The notes beneath the pieces were generated by a model that was not told where the DNA came from, made no database searches, and saw nothing but the letters and a program-made list of their open reading frames with translations. The position numbers and the translations under genes were made by a program. This document shows positions 48,623 through 56,861 of a DNA stretch of 64,000 nt, piece by piece. The first letter of the stretch is position 1. Each line of letters opens with the position of its first letter. Source of the DNA: Methylocystis sp. ATCC 49242 (GTDB lineage: Bacteria > Pseudomonadota > Alphaproteobacteria > Rhizobiales > Beijerinckiaceae); contig NZ_KE124774.1 in the NCBI RefSeq assembly GCF_000188155.2, positions 1,804,356 to 1,868,355 of the forward strand, in the 5' to 3' direction.

Positions 48623-49216
48623 ATGAGCAAGCGCGACATCAAGGAACTTCGGGAAAAGCTTCTGGACCAGGGCGTCGCCCTCCTGATGGAGCAGGGCTAT
48701 CACGGCACCGGCCTGCAGGAACTGGTGCAGAAGGTCGGCGTGCCGAAAGGGTCCTTCTACAATTACTTTCCCAGCAAGGAGGCATTCAGCGCCGAGGTCG
48801 TCAAGCATTACATCGACCCTTTCATCCGTCAGCTCGACGCGCACCTTCAGCGCAGCGACGTGAAAGCGGAGGCGGCGCTGAAAGCCTATTTTCGGGAGTT
48901 GATCGAAGAGACGGAGCGACGTGATTTCAAGGGCGGCTGTCTGCTCGGAAATCTCATCGGCGAGATCGGCGACACCAGCGACGCCTGCCAGACATCGCTC
49001 CGCGAGGCCGTGCATCGCTATCGCGACAAGCTGCGCGAGGGTCTCTCCCGCGCACAGCAGGAGGGCAGTTTCCGCAAGGACATGGACGCTAAGGAAATGG
49101 CGGATTTTCTCGTCAATGTCTGGCAAGGCGCGCTCCTGCGCATGAAGATCGAGAAATCGGTGCGCCCCCTCGTCCAGTTCTGTGACTTCCTGCTCAATGA
49201 CTATTTCAAGGCGTGA
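48623..49216 (+). CDS. TetR-family regulator of the NemR/AcuR type
   Basis: This 197-residue repressor has an N-terminal HTH (GYHGTGLQELVQKVGVPKG) and then YNYFPSKEAF, the classic TetR signature. The ligand domain has FKGGCLLGNLIGE, with Cys106 at the position of the redox/electrophile-sensing Cys106 of E. coli NemR, and Cys122. It resembles AcuR/NemR-type regulators that respond to acrylate, aldehydes or quinones. It lies upstream of mtoX on the same strand, and its promoter and the mtoX promoter carry the same operator. There is no SD sequence at the ATG (48623), in line with a leaderless message. Confidence 0.88.
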   Translation: MSKRDIKELREKLLDQGVALLMEQGYHGTGLQELVQKVGVPKGSFYNYFPSKEAFSAEVVKHYIDPFIRQLDAHLQRSDVKAEAALKAYFRELIEETERRDFKGGCLLGNLIGEIGDTSDACQTSLREAVHRYRDKLREGLSRAQQEGSFRKDMDAKEMADFLVNVWQGALLRMKIEKSVRPLVQFCDFLLNDYFKA

Positions 49217-49223
49217 ACCTCAT

Positions 49224-49257
49224 TTGACCATTTTTAAGACGACCGGTCATCTCATTT
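49224..49257 (+). promoter_or_regulatory. mtoX promoter region with inverted copy of the tetR operator
   Basis: TTGACC (49224-49229) is a good -35. An imperfect palindrome with core GACGACCGGTCATC at 49238-49251 follows. Read on the minus strand, 49236-49257 matches the tetR operator 48592-48613 at 20 of 22 positions, including AAATGAGA and GACCGGTCGT. A weak -10 (TCATCT) lies at 49247. The repressor would therefore control both units. Confidence 0.78.
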
Positions 49258-49318
49258 TGGCGCCTCGAAAAAAGTCCCGACCGCAGCAAATGACTCTGAA
49301 GAAAAACAGGAGTTCGAT

Positions 49319-50674
49319 ATGAAACGCCCGACAACAAACCCGCCAAATATTTGCGCCTTCTTGAACGGAAGGCCGCCGAACATGTCGCAGCTCGTCAGCG
49401 GCGCAGTCGTCGCATGCAGTCTCGCTTTCCTTCTGTCAGGCGCGGGGCTCTCCGCCCGCGCGGACGAGACCTGCAATTCGCCCTTCATGACAGGGCTCAT
49501 CAAGGGGCAGGAACAATATCTCCACGTCTGGACGCTCGGCGAAAAAGGCGTGGGCGACGAGTCCGACAAGCTCGTGACGGTCGATGTCGTTCCCGGCTCG
49601 CCGACTTACGGAAAAGTCATCAACACGATTTCGGTCGGCGGCCGTGGCGAGGCGCATCACATGGGCTTCACCGATGATCGTAAATATCTCTGGGCCGGCC
49701 GTCTCGACGACAGCAAGATCTTCATCTTCGACGTCGGTTCCGATCCGTCGAAGCCGAAACTCGTGCGGATCATCGACGATCTCGCGGAAAAAAGCGGCTA
49801 CGTCGGCCCGCATACTTTCTACGCCCTGCCCGGCCGCATGCTCGTGCAGGCATTGTCGAACAAGAAGGACCACGGCGGCGCGACGGGCCTCATCACCTAC
49901 AACAATGCGGGCGAGCAAATTGCGACGACGCCCATGCCGCTCGACAACGGCGGCGACGGCTATGGTTACGACATCGCGATCAATCCCGGCCAGAACCGGA
50001 TGCTGACGTCGAGCTTCACCGGCTGGACGAATTACATGATGGATCTGTCGCAATTGATCCAGGACAGCGCCGCCATGAAGAATTTCGGCAACACGATGGT
50101 GCTGTGGGACCTGAAGGCCATGAAGCCCGAGAACGTCTTTTCCGTTCCCGGCGCGCCGCTCGAAATCCGCTGGGCGCTGAAACCCGGCGCCGACTGGGCG
50201 GTCACGGCAAGCGCGCTGACGTCGAAACTATGGCTCGTCAAGCAGGACGAGAACGGTCAATGGCAGGCGAAGGCTGTTGCGGACATCGGCGATCCGTCGA
50301 AGATTCCGCTGCCGGTCGACATCTCGATTTCGTCGGACGCTTCCCGCCTCTGGGTCAACACATTCATGGATGGCTCGACGCGCCTCTTCGATCTTTCAAA
50401 TCCCGAGGCGCCGAAGGAAATCTACTCGAAGAAGATCGGCGCGCAGGTCAACATGGTCTCGCAAAGCTGGGACGGCAAGCGCGTTTACTACACGACCTCT
50501 CTTCTCGCCAATTGGGACAAGAAAGGCGCCGACAACGAACAGTTCCTGAAAGGCTATTCCTGGGACGGAAAGGAGCTGAAGCTCGATTTCGCGATCGATT
50601 TCACCAAGGAAGGTCTCGGCCGCGCGCATCACATGAAATTCACGGCGCGCCAGCAGAAGGCCGAGTTGCGGTGA
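49319..50674 (+). CDS. mtoX: Methanethiol oxidase (SBP56 / selenium-binding protein family)
   Basis: This 451-residue exported protein has an N-terminal signal (LVSGAVVACSLAFLLSGAGLS) and an SBP56-type seven-bladed propeller: EQYLHVWTLGEKG, EAHHMGFTDDRKYLWAG, GPHTFYALPGRMLVQALSN. MtoX oxidises methanethiol with O2 to formaldehyde, H2S and H2O2, probably with copper in the periplasm. AGGAG lies 6 bases before the ATG; an internal ATG at 49382 would shorten the signal. The order mtoX-SCO1/SenC-mauG is the one described for methanethiol-degrading Hyphomicrobium, which supports the call over a generic selenium-binding protein. Confidence 0.9.
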   Translation: MKRPTTNPPNICAFLNGRPPNMSQLVSGAVVACSLAFLLSGAGLSARADETCNSPFMTGLIKGQEQYLHVWTLGEKGVGDESDKLVTVDVVPGSPTYGKVINTISVGGRGEAHHMGFTDDRKYLWAGRLDDSKIFIFDVGSDPSKPKLVRIIDDLAEKSGYVGPHTFYALPGRMLVQALSNKKDHGGATGLITYNNAGEQIATTPMPLDNGGDGYGYDIAINPGQNRMLTSSFTGWTNYMMDLSQLIQDSAAMKNFGNTMVLWDLKAMKPENVFSVPGAPLEIRWALKPGADWAVTASALTSKLWLVKQDENGQWQAKAVADIGDPSKIPLPVDISISSDASRLWVNTFMDGSTRLFDLSNPEAPKEIYSKKIGAQVNMVSQSWDGKRVYYTTSLLANWDKKGADNEQFLKGYSWDGKELKLDFAIDFTKEGLGRAHHMKFTARQQKAELR

Positions 50675-50676
50675 GA

Positions 50677-51387
50677 ATGACGGGCATGAAAATGAAAGGC
50701 GCGCGCGCGCCTTTCACCGCCGGCGTTGTCGCGACTCTCTGGATCGCGACGGCGTCGGGGCTTTGCGCCGAGCCTGTGCCCCCGAGCGTTGCAAATCTTC
50801 CCGCGCCCGGGAGCTACAGTCTCAATCGCATCCAGCGCGTTCCCGAAGCGCAATTGCTGGACGCGGACGGCAAGCCTGCGCAGCTCGCCAGCTTCACGCG
50901 CGGCGCAGTGACGGCGCTCGGCTTTTTCTACGGCCATTGCGCGGATCCCGCAGGGTGCCCGGTCGCCTGGTCGGCGTTCGAATCCCTGAGGCGCGAGGCG
51001 AGCAGCGACCCGCTGTTGATGAACAAACTGAGACTGATATTTGTCAGCATTGATCCGGCGCATGACACGCCCGCGACGATGCGGCTCCTGCAAAAAGCGG
51101 AAAGTGGGGCAGATGCAACTATTCCATGGACATTTCTGACGAGCAGTTCGGAAGACGATCTCGCGCCCCTGCTTCGGGAGATGGGTCAGGATATTTCATT
51201 CGAAACCGACGCAGACGGCAAGCGCACGGGCGTCGTCAACCACATGCTGAAAGTCTTCCTCATCGACCCGAACGGCTGGGTGCGAGAGATTTACACTACG
51301 GCCTTTCTTGCGCCGGAGAACCTTCTCAACGACGCGCGCACGCTCGCCATCGTCCATTCCGAGGCGAACAATCGTGGAGCGCCCTGA
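50677..51387 (+). CDS. SCO1/SenC-family copper chaperone of the mtoX operon
   Basis: This 236-residue exported thioredoxin-fold protein has a signal peptide (FTAGVVATLWIATASGLCA), the redox/copper site FYGHCADPAGCPVAW, the core LRLIFVSIDPAHDTP and the distal His in VVNHMLKVFLIDPNG. In typical Sco proteins the site is CxxxCP; here five residues separate the cysteines. It starts 2 bases after mtoX and ends one base before the mauG start, so it is co-transcribed. Its likely task is copper delivery to MtoX or maturation of the operon's products. Confidence 0.9.
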   Translation: MTGMKMKGARAPFTAGVVATLWIATASGLCAEPVPPSVANLPAPGSYSLNRIQRVPEAQLLDADGKPAQLASFTRGAVTALGFFYGHCADPAGCPVAWSAFESLRREASSDPLLMNKLRLIFVSIDPAHDTPATMRLLQKAESGADATIPWTFLTSSSEDDLAPLLREMGQDISFETDADGKRTGVVNHMLKVFLIDPNGWVREIYTTAFLAPENLLNDARTLAIVHSEANNRGAP

Positions 51388-51388
51388 C

Positions 51389-52465
51389 ATGTCGCATCCG
51401 ATGCTGCGGGCTTTGAAATGCGTCGCTGTGACGATCGCGCTCGTCATCTGCGTGACGGCGGCAGACGCCGAAGAACGCAAGCCGCTGCTCGGCCTGCCCG
51501 CCGTTCCGTCAATGACCGCAGGCTCGGAGGCGATGCGCAAGCTGGGCGAGCGTCTCTTTTTCGACCGAAGCCTCTCCGCCAACGGCACATTGTCCTGCGC
51601 GATGTGTCACATCCCCGCGCAGGCCTATGCGTCGAACCAGAGCGCGCTTTCGATCGGAATGGAAGGCCGATCGTTACGCCGGAACGCGCCGTCGCTTTAC
51701 AATGTCGTATTCAAGAAATTCCTGTTCCACGACGGACGCGAGACGGACCTCGCCGCGCAGGTCTGGGGACCGCTCCTTGCTGCGGATGAAATGGGCAACC
51801 CCGCCATCGGACCACTTCTCGATCGGCTGCGTAATGATCCCGCATATGGCGCGGCCTTCAGCGCCGCCTTTCCGGGCGAAGGCGTCACGATGATCACGCT
51901 CGGCCGCGCGATCGCCGCCTTCGAGGCGACATTGCTTATCGGCGACGACCGCATCGATCACGCATTGTTTGGCGGCGAAAAGAGCGCGCTCACGCCGCAG
52001 GAATGGCGCGGCTACGACATATTCGTCACGAAAGGCGGCTGCGTCTCATGCCACGTGATCGGCGACAAAATTGCGCTCTTCACGGATCAGTCATGGCACA
52101 ATACGGGCGTGGCGTTCGCGAAGCGCAATCCGGTCACGACTCGCGTCGAGCTGGCACCCGGCGTCTTTCAGGACGTGCAGCTTTCGGCGATCGGGCTCGA
52201 CAAGGCGGAAGTCAGGCATGACGTCGGTCGCTTCGAAATCTCGCGCAACCCCGACGATCGCTGGGCCTATACGACGCCCATGCTGCGCGGCGCGAAGAAT
52301 TCATGGCCCTACATGCATGACGGAAGCTTGAGGACCCTTGCAGAGGTTGTCGAATTCTACGACCGGGGCGGCGGCGCCAATCCGGCGCTCGATCCGAGGA
52401 TCAGGCGGCTCGGCCTGACGGAGGAGGAGAAAGCTGCGCTGGTCGCCTTTCTCGAGTCGCTATGA
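51389..52465 (+). CDS. MauG-like di-heme cytochrome c peroxidase family protein
   Basis: This 358-residue exported protein has a signal peptide (CVAVTIALVICVTAADA) and two c-type heme sites CAMCH and CVSCH, with FRDGRE-like FLFHDGRETDLAAQ and PYMHDGSLRTLAEVVEFYDRGG typical of the CcpA/MauG family. In mtoX operons this protein is thought to carry out protein-bound cofactor maturation or peroxide removal; that role is inference. GGAG lies 9 bases before the ATG. Its end overlaps the convergent enoyl-CoA hydratase gene by 6 bases. Confidence 0.92.
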   Translation: MSHPMLRALKCVAVTIALVICVTAADAEERKPLLGLPAVPSMTAGSEAMRKLGERLFFDRSLSANGTLSCAMCHIPAQAYASNQSALSIGMEGRSLRRNAPSLYNVVFKKFLFHDGRETDLAAQVWGPLLAADEMGNPAIGPLLDRLRNDPAYGAAFSAAFPGEGVTMITLGRAIAAFEATLLIGDDRIDHALFGGEKSALTPQEWRGYDIFVTKGGCVSCHVIGDKIALFTDQSWHNTGVAFAKRNPVTTRVELAPGVFQDVQLSAIGLDKAEVRHDVGRFEISRNPDDRWAYTTPMLRGAKNSWPYMHDGSLRTLAEVVEFYDRGGGANPALDPRIRRLGLTEEEKAALVAFLESL

Positions 52466-53293
52466 CGCGTCTCTCTGCACCCATTGCGGCGCCCGCTTTT
52501 CGAGAAAGGCCGCTATGCCTTCGCGCGCGTCCGCCTGCAGCATATTCGCCACCATCACGGCGCTCGCGTCTTCGTAGGCCTGCGACAGGGGCGCCTCCAC
52601 TTGACGGTAGAAACATTTCTTGCCGAATGTAATCGCCTGCGCGGATTTTTGCGCGATCTTCCGGGCAAGCGCCAAGGCCGGCGCGCGGGCGCCATCCGGC
52701 GAAACATGATTGATGAGGCCGAAACGCAAGGCGTCATCGGCGTCGAACACGTCGCCGGTGAGCAGCATTTCCATCGCGTGCTTGCGCGCAAGATTACGCG
52801 ATAGCGCCACCGCCGGCGTCGAGCAGAAGAGTCCGATGTTCACGCCCGGCGTGCAGAAGCGCGCGTGCGGCCCGGCGACGGCAAGATCGCAAGCCGCGAC
52901 GAGCTGGCAGCCGGCCGCGGTGGCCATTCCGTCAACGGCGGCGATAACGGGCTGCAGCATACCGACGATCTGCTGCATCACATTCGAACAGGCGCGCATC
53001 GTTTGCGTAAAGAACGCTTCGCCGCCGTCGTTGTCGCTGCGATGCGCGGTCATTTCCTTGAGATCGTGACCCGCACAGAAAACGTCGCCTTCCGCCTGAA
53101 CCACGATTGCGCGCACGCCCGGCTGTTGCGCAGCTTTTGCAAGATTCTGCGCCAATGCTTCGAGCATGGCTGACGACAGCGCGTTTCGCGTTTCCGGGCT
53201 GTTCAGCGTGATGATCGCGACGGGGCCGTCTTCGGCCAGCGTGACAAGCGCGCGCGCCACGTTTTCGGAGCGGGGATTTTCCTGTTGCGTCAA
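52460..53293 (-). CDS. Enoyl-CoA hydratase/isomerase family protein (TTG start)
   Basis: This 277-residue crotonase-fold protein has the oxyanion-hole segments AEGDVFCAGHDLKEM and AAVDGMATAAGCQLVAACD in part, a C-terminal KKCFYRQVEAPL and a Glu-poor active site: the position of one catalytic Glu is occupied by the FCTPGVNIGLF segment. FCAGHDLKE and ITFGKKCFYRQ are typical of the ECHDC3-like branch. TTG at 53293 with GAGGAAA upstream is the probable start. Substrate unknown. Confidence 0.88.
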   Translation of the reverse strand: MTQQENPRSENVARALVTLAEDGPVAIITLNSPETRNALSSAMLEALAQNLAKAAQQPGVRAIVVQAEGDVFCAGHDLKEMTAHRSDNDGGEAFFTQTMRACSNVMQQIVGMLQPVIAAVDGMATAAGCQLVAACDLAVAGPHARFCTPGVNIGLFCSTPAVALSRNLARKHAMEMLLTGDVFDADDALRFGLINHVSPDGARAPALALARKIAQKSAQAITFGKKCFYRQVEAPLSQAYEDASAVMVANMLQADAREGIAAFLEKRAPQWVQRDAS

Positions 53294-53474
53294 CGTCTGC
53301 GTTTCCTCGTCAAATCCGCTCCTGACCCGACAGGTCAGGGAAGCGCCACCCGATCCGCGTCAACTAGCATTTCGATTGCACCGCTCAAGAGGACCATGCT
53401 CATGGTCCGCTTGCCAGCGAAAGGGCGCAATGTAGAGTCGCGCTCAGGCGCGGAGCGCGATTGGCGGAAGCAAC

Positions 53475-54317
53475 ATGCGAAACCTTGTGATCAGAGCATG
53501 TGTGATTTTTCTGTTCGGTTTGAGCTTCTCCACAGGCTTGGCGGCCAAACCGCCCATAGTCAAGCCAGCGCCGCCGCCCGAGGCCGAAAACCCGCCGGCG
53601 TCCCTCCAGGCTCAACGTCCCGAACCTGAAAAACCGCCAGCGCCGCCACAGCCGCCGCGCGCGGAGCCCGGGCCGCCGCCGCCCAGGCAACAAAAGGAAA
53701 ACCCGCGCCGGGTCGCGGAAGCAAAGGCGGCGTCGTCCGAATTCACGGATATATTCGGGCTGCGATTCAAGAACGGCGAGCTTTTTCTCGCGGCCTTCAC
53801 GGCCGGGCTTTTCCTCGGGACACTGGGTTTATGGCGGTCCAGCCGCAAGCTCATTCGCGAAGGAAGGGAGTTTTCCGAGCGCAAGCTCAGGGCCTATCTC
53901 CATGTCACACGCGTCGAGTTCCACGGGAGCCTCGGCGGCGAGCCGAAGTTTTTCCTCGAATACGCCAATCTCGGACAAACACCCGCCTACGAAGTCGCCG
54001 ACTGGTGCGTTGTCGAATTGCGCCACCATCTCTCCGACCTTCCCTTTCTGGACAGCGGCGAGATCACGCATCACGGAGACCTGGGGCCGGGCCAGAAGCA
54101 AAGCTTCGTGAAAGAGGGCCCCCGCCAGTTCACCAGCGAGGAAATCAACGATATCATTTCCGGCGTGTCGACAATCCATTTCTATGGCGCGTTCGCATAC
54201 CGGGACGCCTTCGGGAAGCTTCACCGAACGCAATTCAGAAGGATGCTCGTCGACGCTAACGGAGCGGGCGAGCGCATCCATTTCGGAGTCTGCTCCGAAG
54301 GCGAAAGATCGGATTGA
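53475..54317 (+). CDS. Hypothetical protein with Pro-rich linker and central membrane helix
   Basis: This 280-residue protein has an N-terminal signal (ACVIFLFGLSFSTGLAA), an exported Pro/Glu-rich linker (residues 25-75), a transmembrane helix (LFLAAFTAGLFLGTLGLW), a short coiled region (SRKLIREGREFSERKLRAYL) and a C-terminal beta domain (VTRVEFHGSLGG ... YANLGQTPAYEVADW). The C-terminal domain resembles that of many hypothetical proteins with NxGxTPA motifs. Function unknown; spacing shows it is not in an operon. Confidence 0.72.
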   Translation: MRNLVIRACVIFLFGLSFSTGLAAKPPIVKPAPPPEAENPPASLQAQRPEPEKPPAPPQPPRAEPGPPPPRQQKENPRRVAEAKAASSEFTDIFGLRFKNGELFLAAFTAGLFLGTLGLWRSSRKLIREGREFSERKLRAYLHVTRVEFHGSLGGEPKFFLEYANLGQTPAYEVADWCVVELRHHLSDLPFLDSGEITHHGDLGPGQKQSFVKEGPRQFTSEEINDIISGVSTIHFYGAFAYRDAFGKLHRTQFRRMLVDANGAGERIHFGVCSEGERSD

Positions 54318-54392
54318 GACGGACGCGCCTGCATAAGGAAATGCGCGCGCAGTTTCATTGAACGCGTTCAAGGCGCGGGGGACGCCGATTCG

Positions 54393-55898
54393 TCACGAAG
54401 CCATTGCGGGCGTCTCGACATGTGCGGCCAAAGGAAGACGGACGATAAATTCACTGCCACGTCCCACGCCCTCGCTACGCGCCTCGATCCGCCCGCCGTG
54501 CAACTGGACGACGCTGCGCGCGAGCGCGAGGCCGACGCCGATGCCGCCCGGCGCGCGCCGGCATGTTGGTTCGACCTGCGCGAACATTTCGAAGATCGAC
54601 GACAACTGCTGCCGTGGAATCCCGATGCCGTTGTCGCGCACCGTGACGACGGCCTCCTCGCCATCGCGCGCGGCGGCGATCTCGATTCGCCCGCCCGCGT
54701 CGGTGTATCGCGCCGCATTGTTGATGAGATTGGTGAACACCTGAGCAAGGCGAACCGGGTCGCCATCGATTTGCAGGGGCTCAGTTGAAAGATCGACGGC
54801 GAGCCGGTGTGACCCTGCCTGGATTTGCGGCTGACTGAGATCGATCGCCTGGGTCAGGATCGCGGCGAGATCTGTCCGCGCCTTTCTAAGCTCCACCTTG
54901 CCATGGCTGATGCGAGTGATCTCCAGCAGATCGTCGACGAGGCGCGCCATATGGTCGACCTGACGCCCGGCCCGTTCGAGCGCCGCGCGTCTTTTTTCCT
55001 TCGTGGCGGAATCGTCGTCCTCGAGTAATCGGAGGACATGGACCGCGTTTTTGATCGGCGCGAGAGGATTGCGCAGTTCGTGCGCAAGCGTCGCGAGGAA
55101 CTCGTCCTTGCGCCGATCCGTCTCGCACAAGGCATGGATGCGCTTCTTTTCGGTGACCTCATGCACCACGACGTTGAAGCCGATGATCTGGCCCTCACTG
55201 TCGAAGGCCGGATGGAGGCTTAGGCTGAAATAGCGCGCGACTCCGGGAGGGCGCGGCGCCCTCCCGCGAAACTCGATGTCTCGCAATGCTTCGCCCGTCG
55301 AAAGGATCTTTCTGGCGCTTTCCTCGATCCCGGGCGCGAGCGCGGGCGCGACTTCCCGCACCCTGCGGCCGATATGCGCCTCGATCGGCAGGCCGTTGAT
55401 TTCCGCGAGCCAACGGTTCACGCAAAGATAGCGTAAATCCCTATCGAGGTGACACAGGCCGATCGGCGCGTTCTCGTACAACCATTCGATCTGGTCGCGC
55501 TGACGATCCGTTTCGACCGCTTCGTCGCGCAAAGCGGCGTCTGCAAGCTCTCGCCCGGTGACGTCCTCAGCGAGGATGACGACGCCGCAGATCTCGCCGG
55601 AGGCGGCGCGCCAGGGCATGAATTCCCATCGCACCCATTGAATGGAGCCATCCGCGCGCTCGAAACGATCCGCCGGCGAAATGACGGTTTCGCCCCCAAG
55701 GACGCGGCTGCGCGCCTCGCGCCACCGCTGCGGGATCTCGGGAAGGATTTCACGATGACGGTTCTCGCGCGGATCGCCCGCTCGCTCGTAATCCACCCGC
55801 CAGCGCGGGCTCATTGCGACATAATTCATGTCACAATCGAACATCGCGGCGGCGACAGGCATATTCTCGATAAAAGCTTGCAATTCTGCGCCGTTCAT
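54393..55898 (-). CDS. PAS-PAS sensor histidine kinase (orphan)
   Basis: This 501-residue protein has two PAS domains (residues 5-125 and 140-255), no transmembrane helix, a HisKA domain with the H-box LATLAHELRNPLAPI, and an HATPase domain with LINNAARYTDAGG, VRDNGIGIP and GGIGVGLALAR. It lacks the C-terminal receiver often found in relatives, and no response regulator gene is adjacent. It probably senses a cytoplasmic signal. The region upstream (55899-56277) holds its promoter. Confidence 0.9.
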   Translation of the reverse strand: MNGAELQAFIENMPVAAAMFDCDMNYVAMSPRWRVDYERAGDPRENRHREILPEIPQRWREARSRVLGGETVISPADRFERADGSIQWVRWEFMPWRAASGEICGVVILAEDVTGRELADAALRDEAVETDRQRDQIEWLYENAPIGLCHLDRDLRYLCVNRWLAEINGLPIEAHIGRRVREVAPALAPGIEESARKILSTGEALRDIEFRGRAPRPPGVARYFSLSLHPAFDSEGQIIGFNVVVHEVTEKKRIHALCETDRRKDEFLATLAHELRNPLAPIKNAVHVLRLLEDDDSATKEKRRAALERAGRQVDHMARLVDDLLEITRISHGKVELRKARTDLAAILTQAIDLSQPQIQAGSHRLAVDLSTEPLQIDGDPVRLAQVFTNLINNAARYTDAGGRIEIAAARDGEEAVVTVRDNGIGIPRQQLSSIFEMFAQVEPTCRRAPGGIGVGLALARSVVQLHGGRIEARSEGVGRGSEFIVRLPLAAHVETPAMAS

Positions 55899-56277
55899 TG
55901 GCGATGTTCAACTCCGCGGCCGGAATGGAGCGGCAGGCCGCGCGGCCGATAACATTATTTATAAACCCAACAGCGCCAGCTGTGCAATTCCGCCAAGGCC
56001 CGTAAGCGCCAAGCTGCCATGTAAGCGATTGTGCAGATTATATTTTGGCAAGGCCTGATTACAACACCAGTGATGTAACATCTTGATGGTGGAGCCTTGC
56101 TTCTTTTGCGGCGCGCGCGATCAAGTGGCCAGGCCGTCGCCGGGCATTGCGAGAATCAGCCGGGCCAGCGGCCGATCGCATGAGCAAATTCAATATAAAA
56201 CAATGACTACTGGAAATTGATCGCCGGTCGGAGACAATAATCGCGCGGGCGCCGCGCGCCGTCCGCTCGCGTCTCTT
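55899..56277. other. 379-bp AT-richer intergenic region
   Basis: No gene is evident. The stretch is clearly AT-richer than its surroundings around 55970-56060 and 56180-56240 and includes a small palindrome (GATGTAACATC near 56070). It may contain the sensor-kinase promoter. Confidence 0.4.
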
Positions 56278-56688
56278 TCAGGCAGCGTCGCTTTCGATCA
56301 CATGAATGCAGCCGTCGACAGCGTCATCCGCATCCGCCTTCAGGCCTACCCAGGCTCGAACCGCCTCGCGATCGAAGCCCGCCTCGCAATGATCGCCGAC
56401 GCGCATGAGCGGGCGGCGGATCAGCGTCGGGTCGAGGATCATCATCATCAGCGCTTCCTGCGGATTTACCTTTTCGGGGTCGATTTCTCCCGACTTGATC
56501 CGCGGGGAAGCGGGGTTGAACCATTCCTCGACAGGCTTGGAGCCGAAATAGGGGCGCAGGCTCGGCGCGCTCCAGGGCTCGGTGAGCAGGTTGCGCGCGT
56601 CGACCTGATGTCCGGAAGCGAGGAGCAGCGCTTTTTGTCTGGCGTTGCCGGCGCAGCCCGGCTTTTCGTAAAAGATGATGCGAGCCAT
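56278..56688 (-). CDS. Nitrogenase-associated ArsC/Spx-like protein
   Basis: This 136-residue thioredoxin-fold protein starts MARIIFYEKPGCAGNARQKALL, given here in part, and has the PLMRVGDHCEAGF segment. The KPGCAGNARQK motif with a single active-site Cys and the DARNLLTEPW stretch are characteristic of the nitrogenase-associated subgroup (TIGR01616) found beside nif genes in diazotrophs. No nif gene is near. GAGGA lies before the ATG at 56688; a longer frame is not supported. Confidence 0.85.
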   Translation of the reverse strand: MARIIFYEKPGCAGNARQKALLLASGHQVDARNLLTEPWSAPSLRPYFGSKPVEEWFNPASPRIKSGEIDPEKVNPQEALMMMILDPTLIRRPLMRVGDHCEAGFDREAVRAWVGLKADADDAVDGCIHVIESDAA

Positions 56689-56861
56689 GGGCGTCCTCAT
56701 CACGCTGCGGCGAAAGCCCAAGCTTTTCGCCACAATCAGCCTATCCCGGATTTGTGCGTTGCGATAGCGAATCGGCGCCTAAAGATCAAGCATTGCAATA
56801 GGCAACACGCTGTAATTACGGGCAGTTTGCTTTACAGAGCGCAAAACCGGTCTCCTGAGCC

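Noticed and set aside
48623-52465. Methanobactin operon (MauG-like plus copper protein)
   Set aside because: MbnB/MbnC, a precursor peptide and MbnP are absent; mtoX and SCO1 identify a methanethiol oxidase operon.
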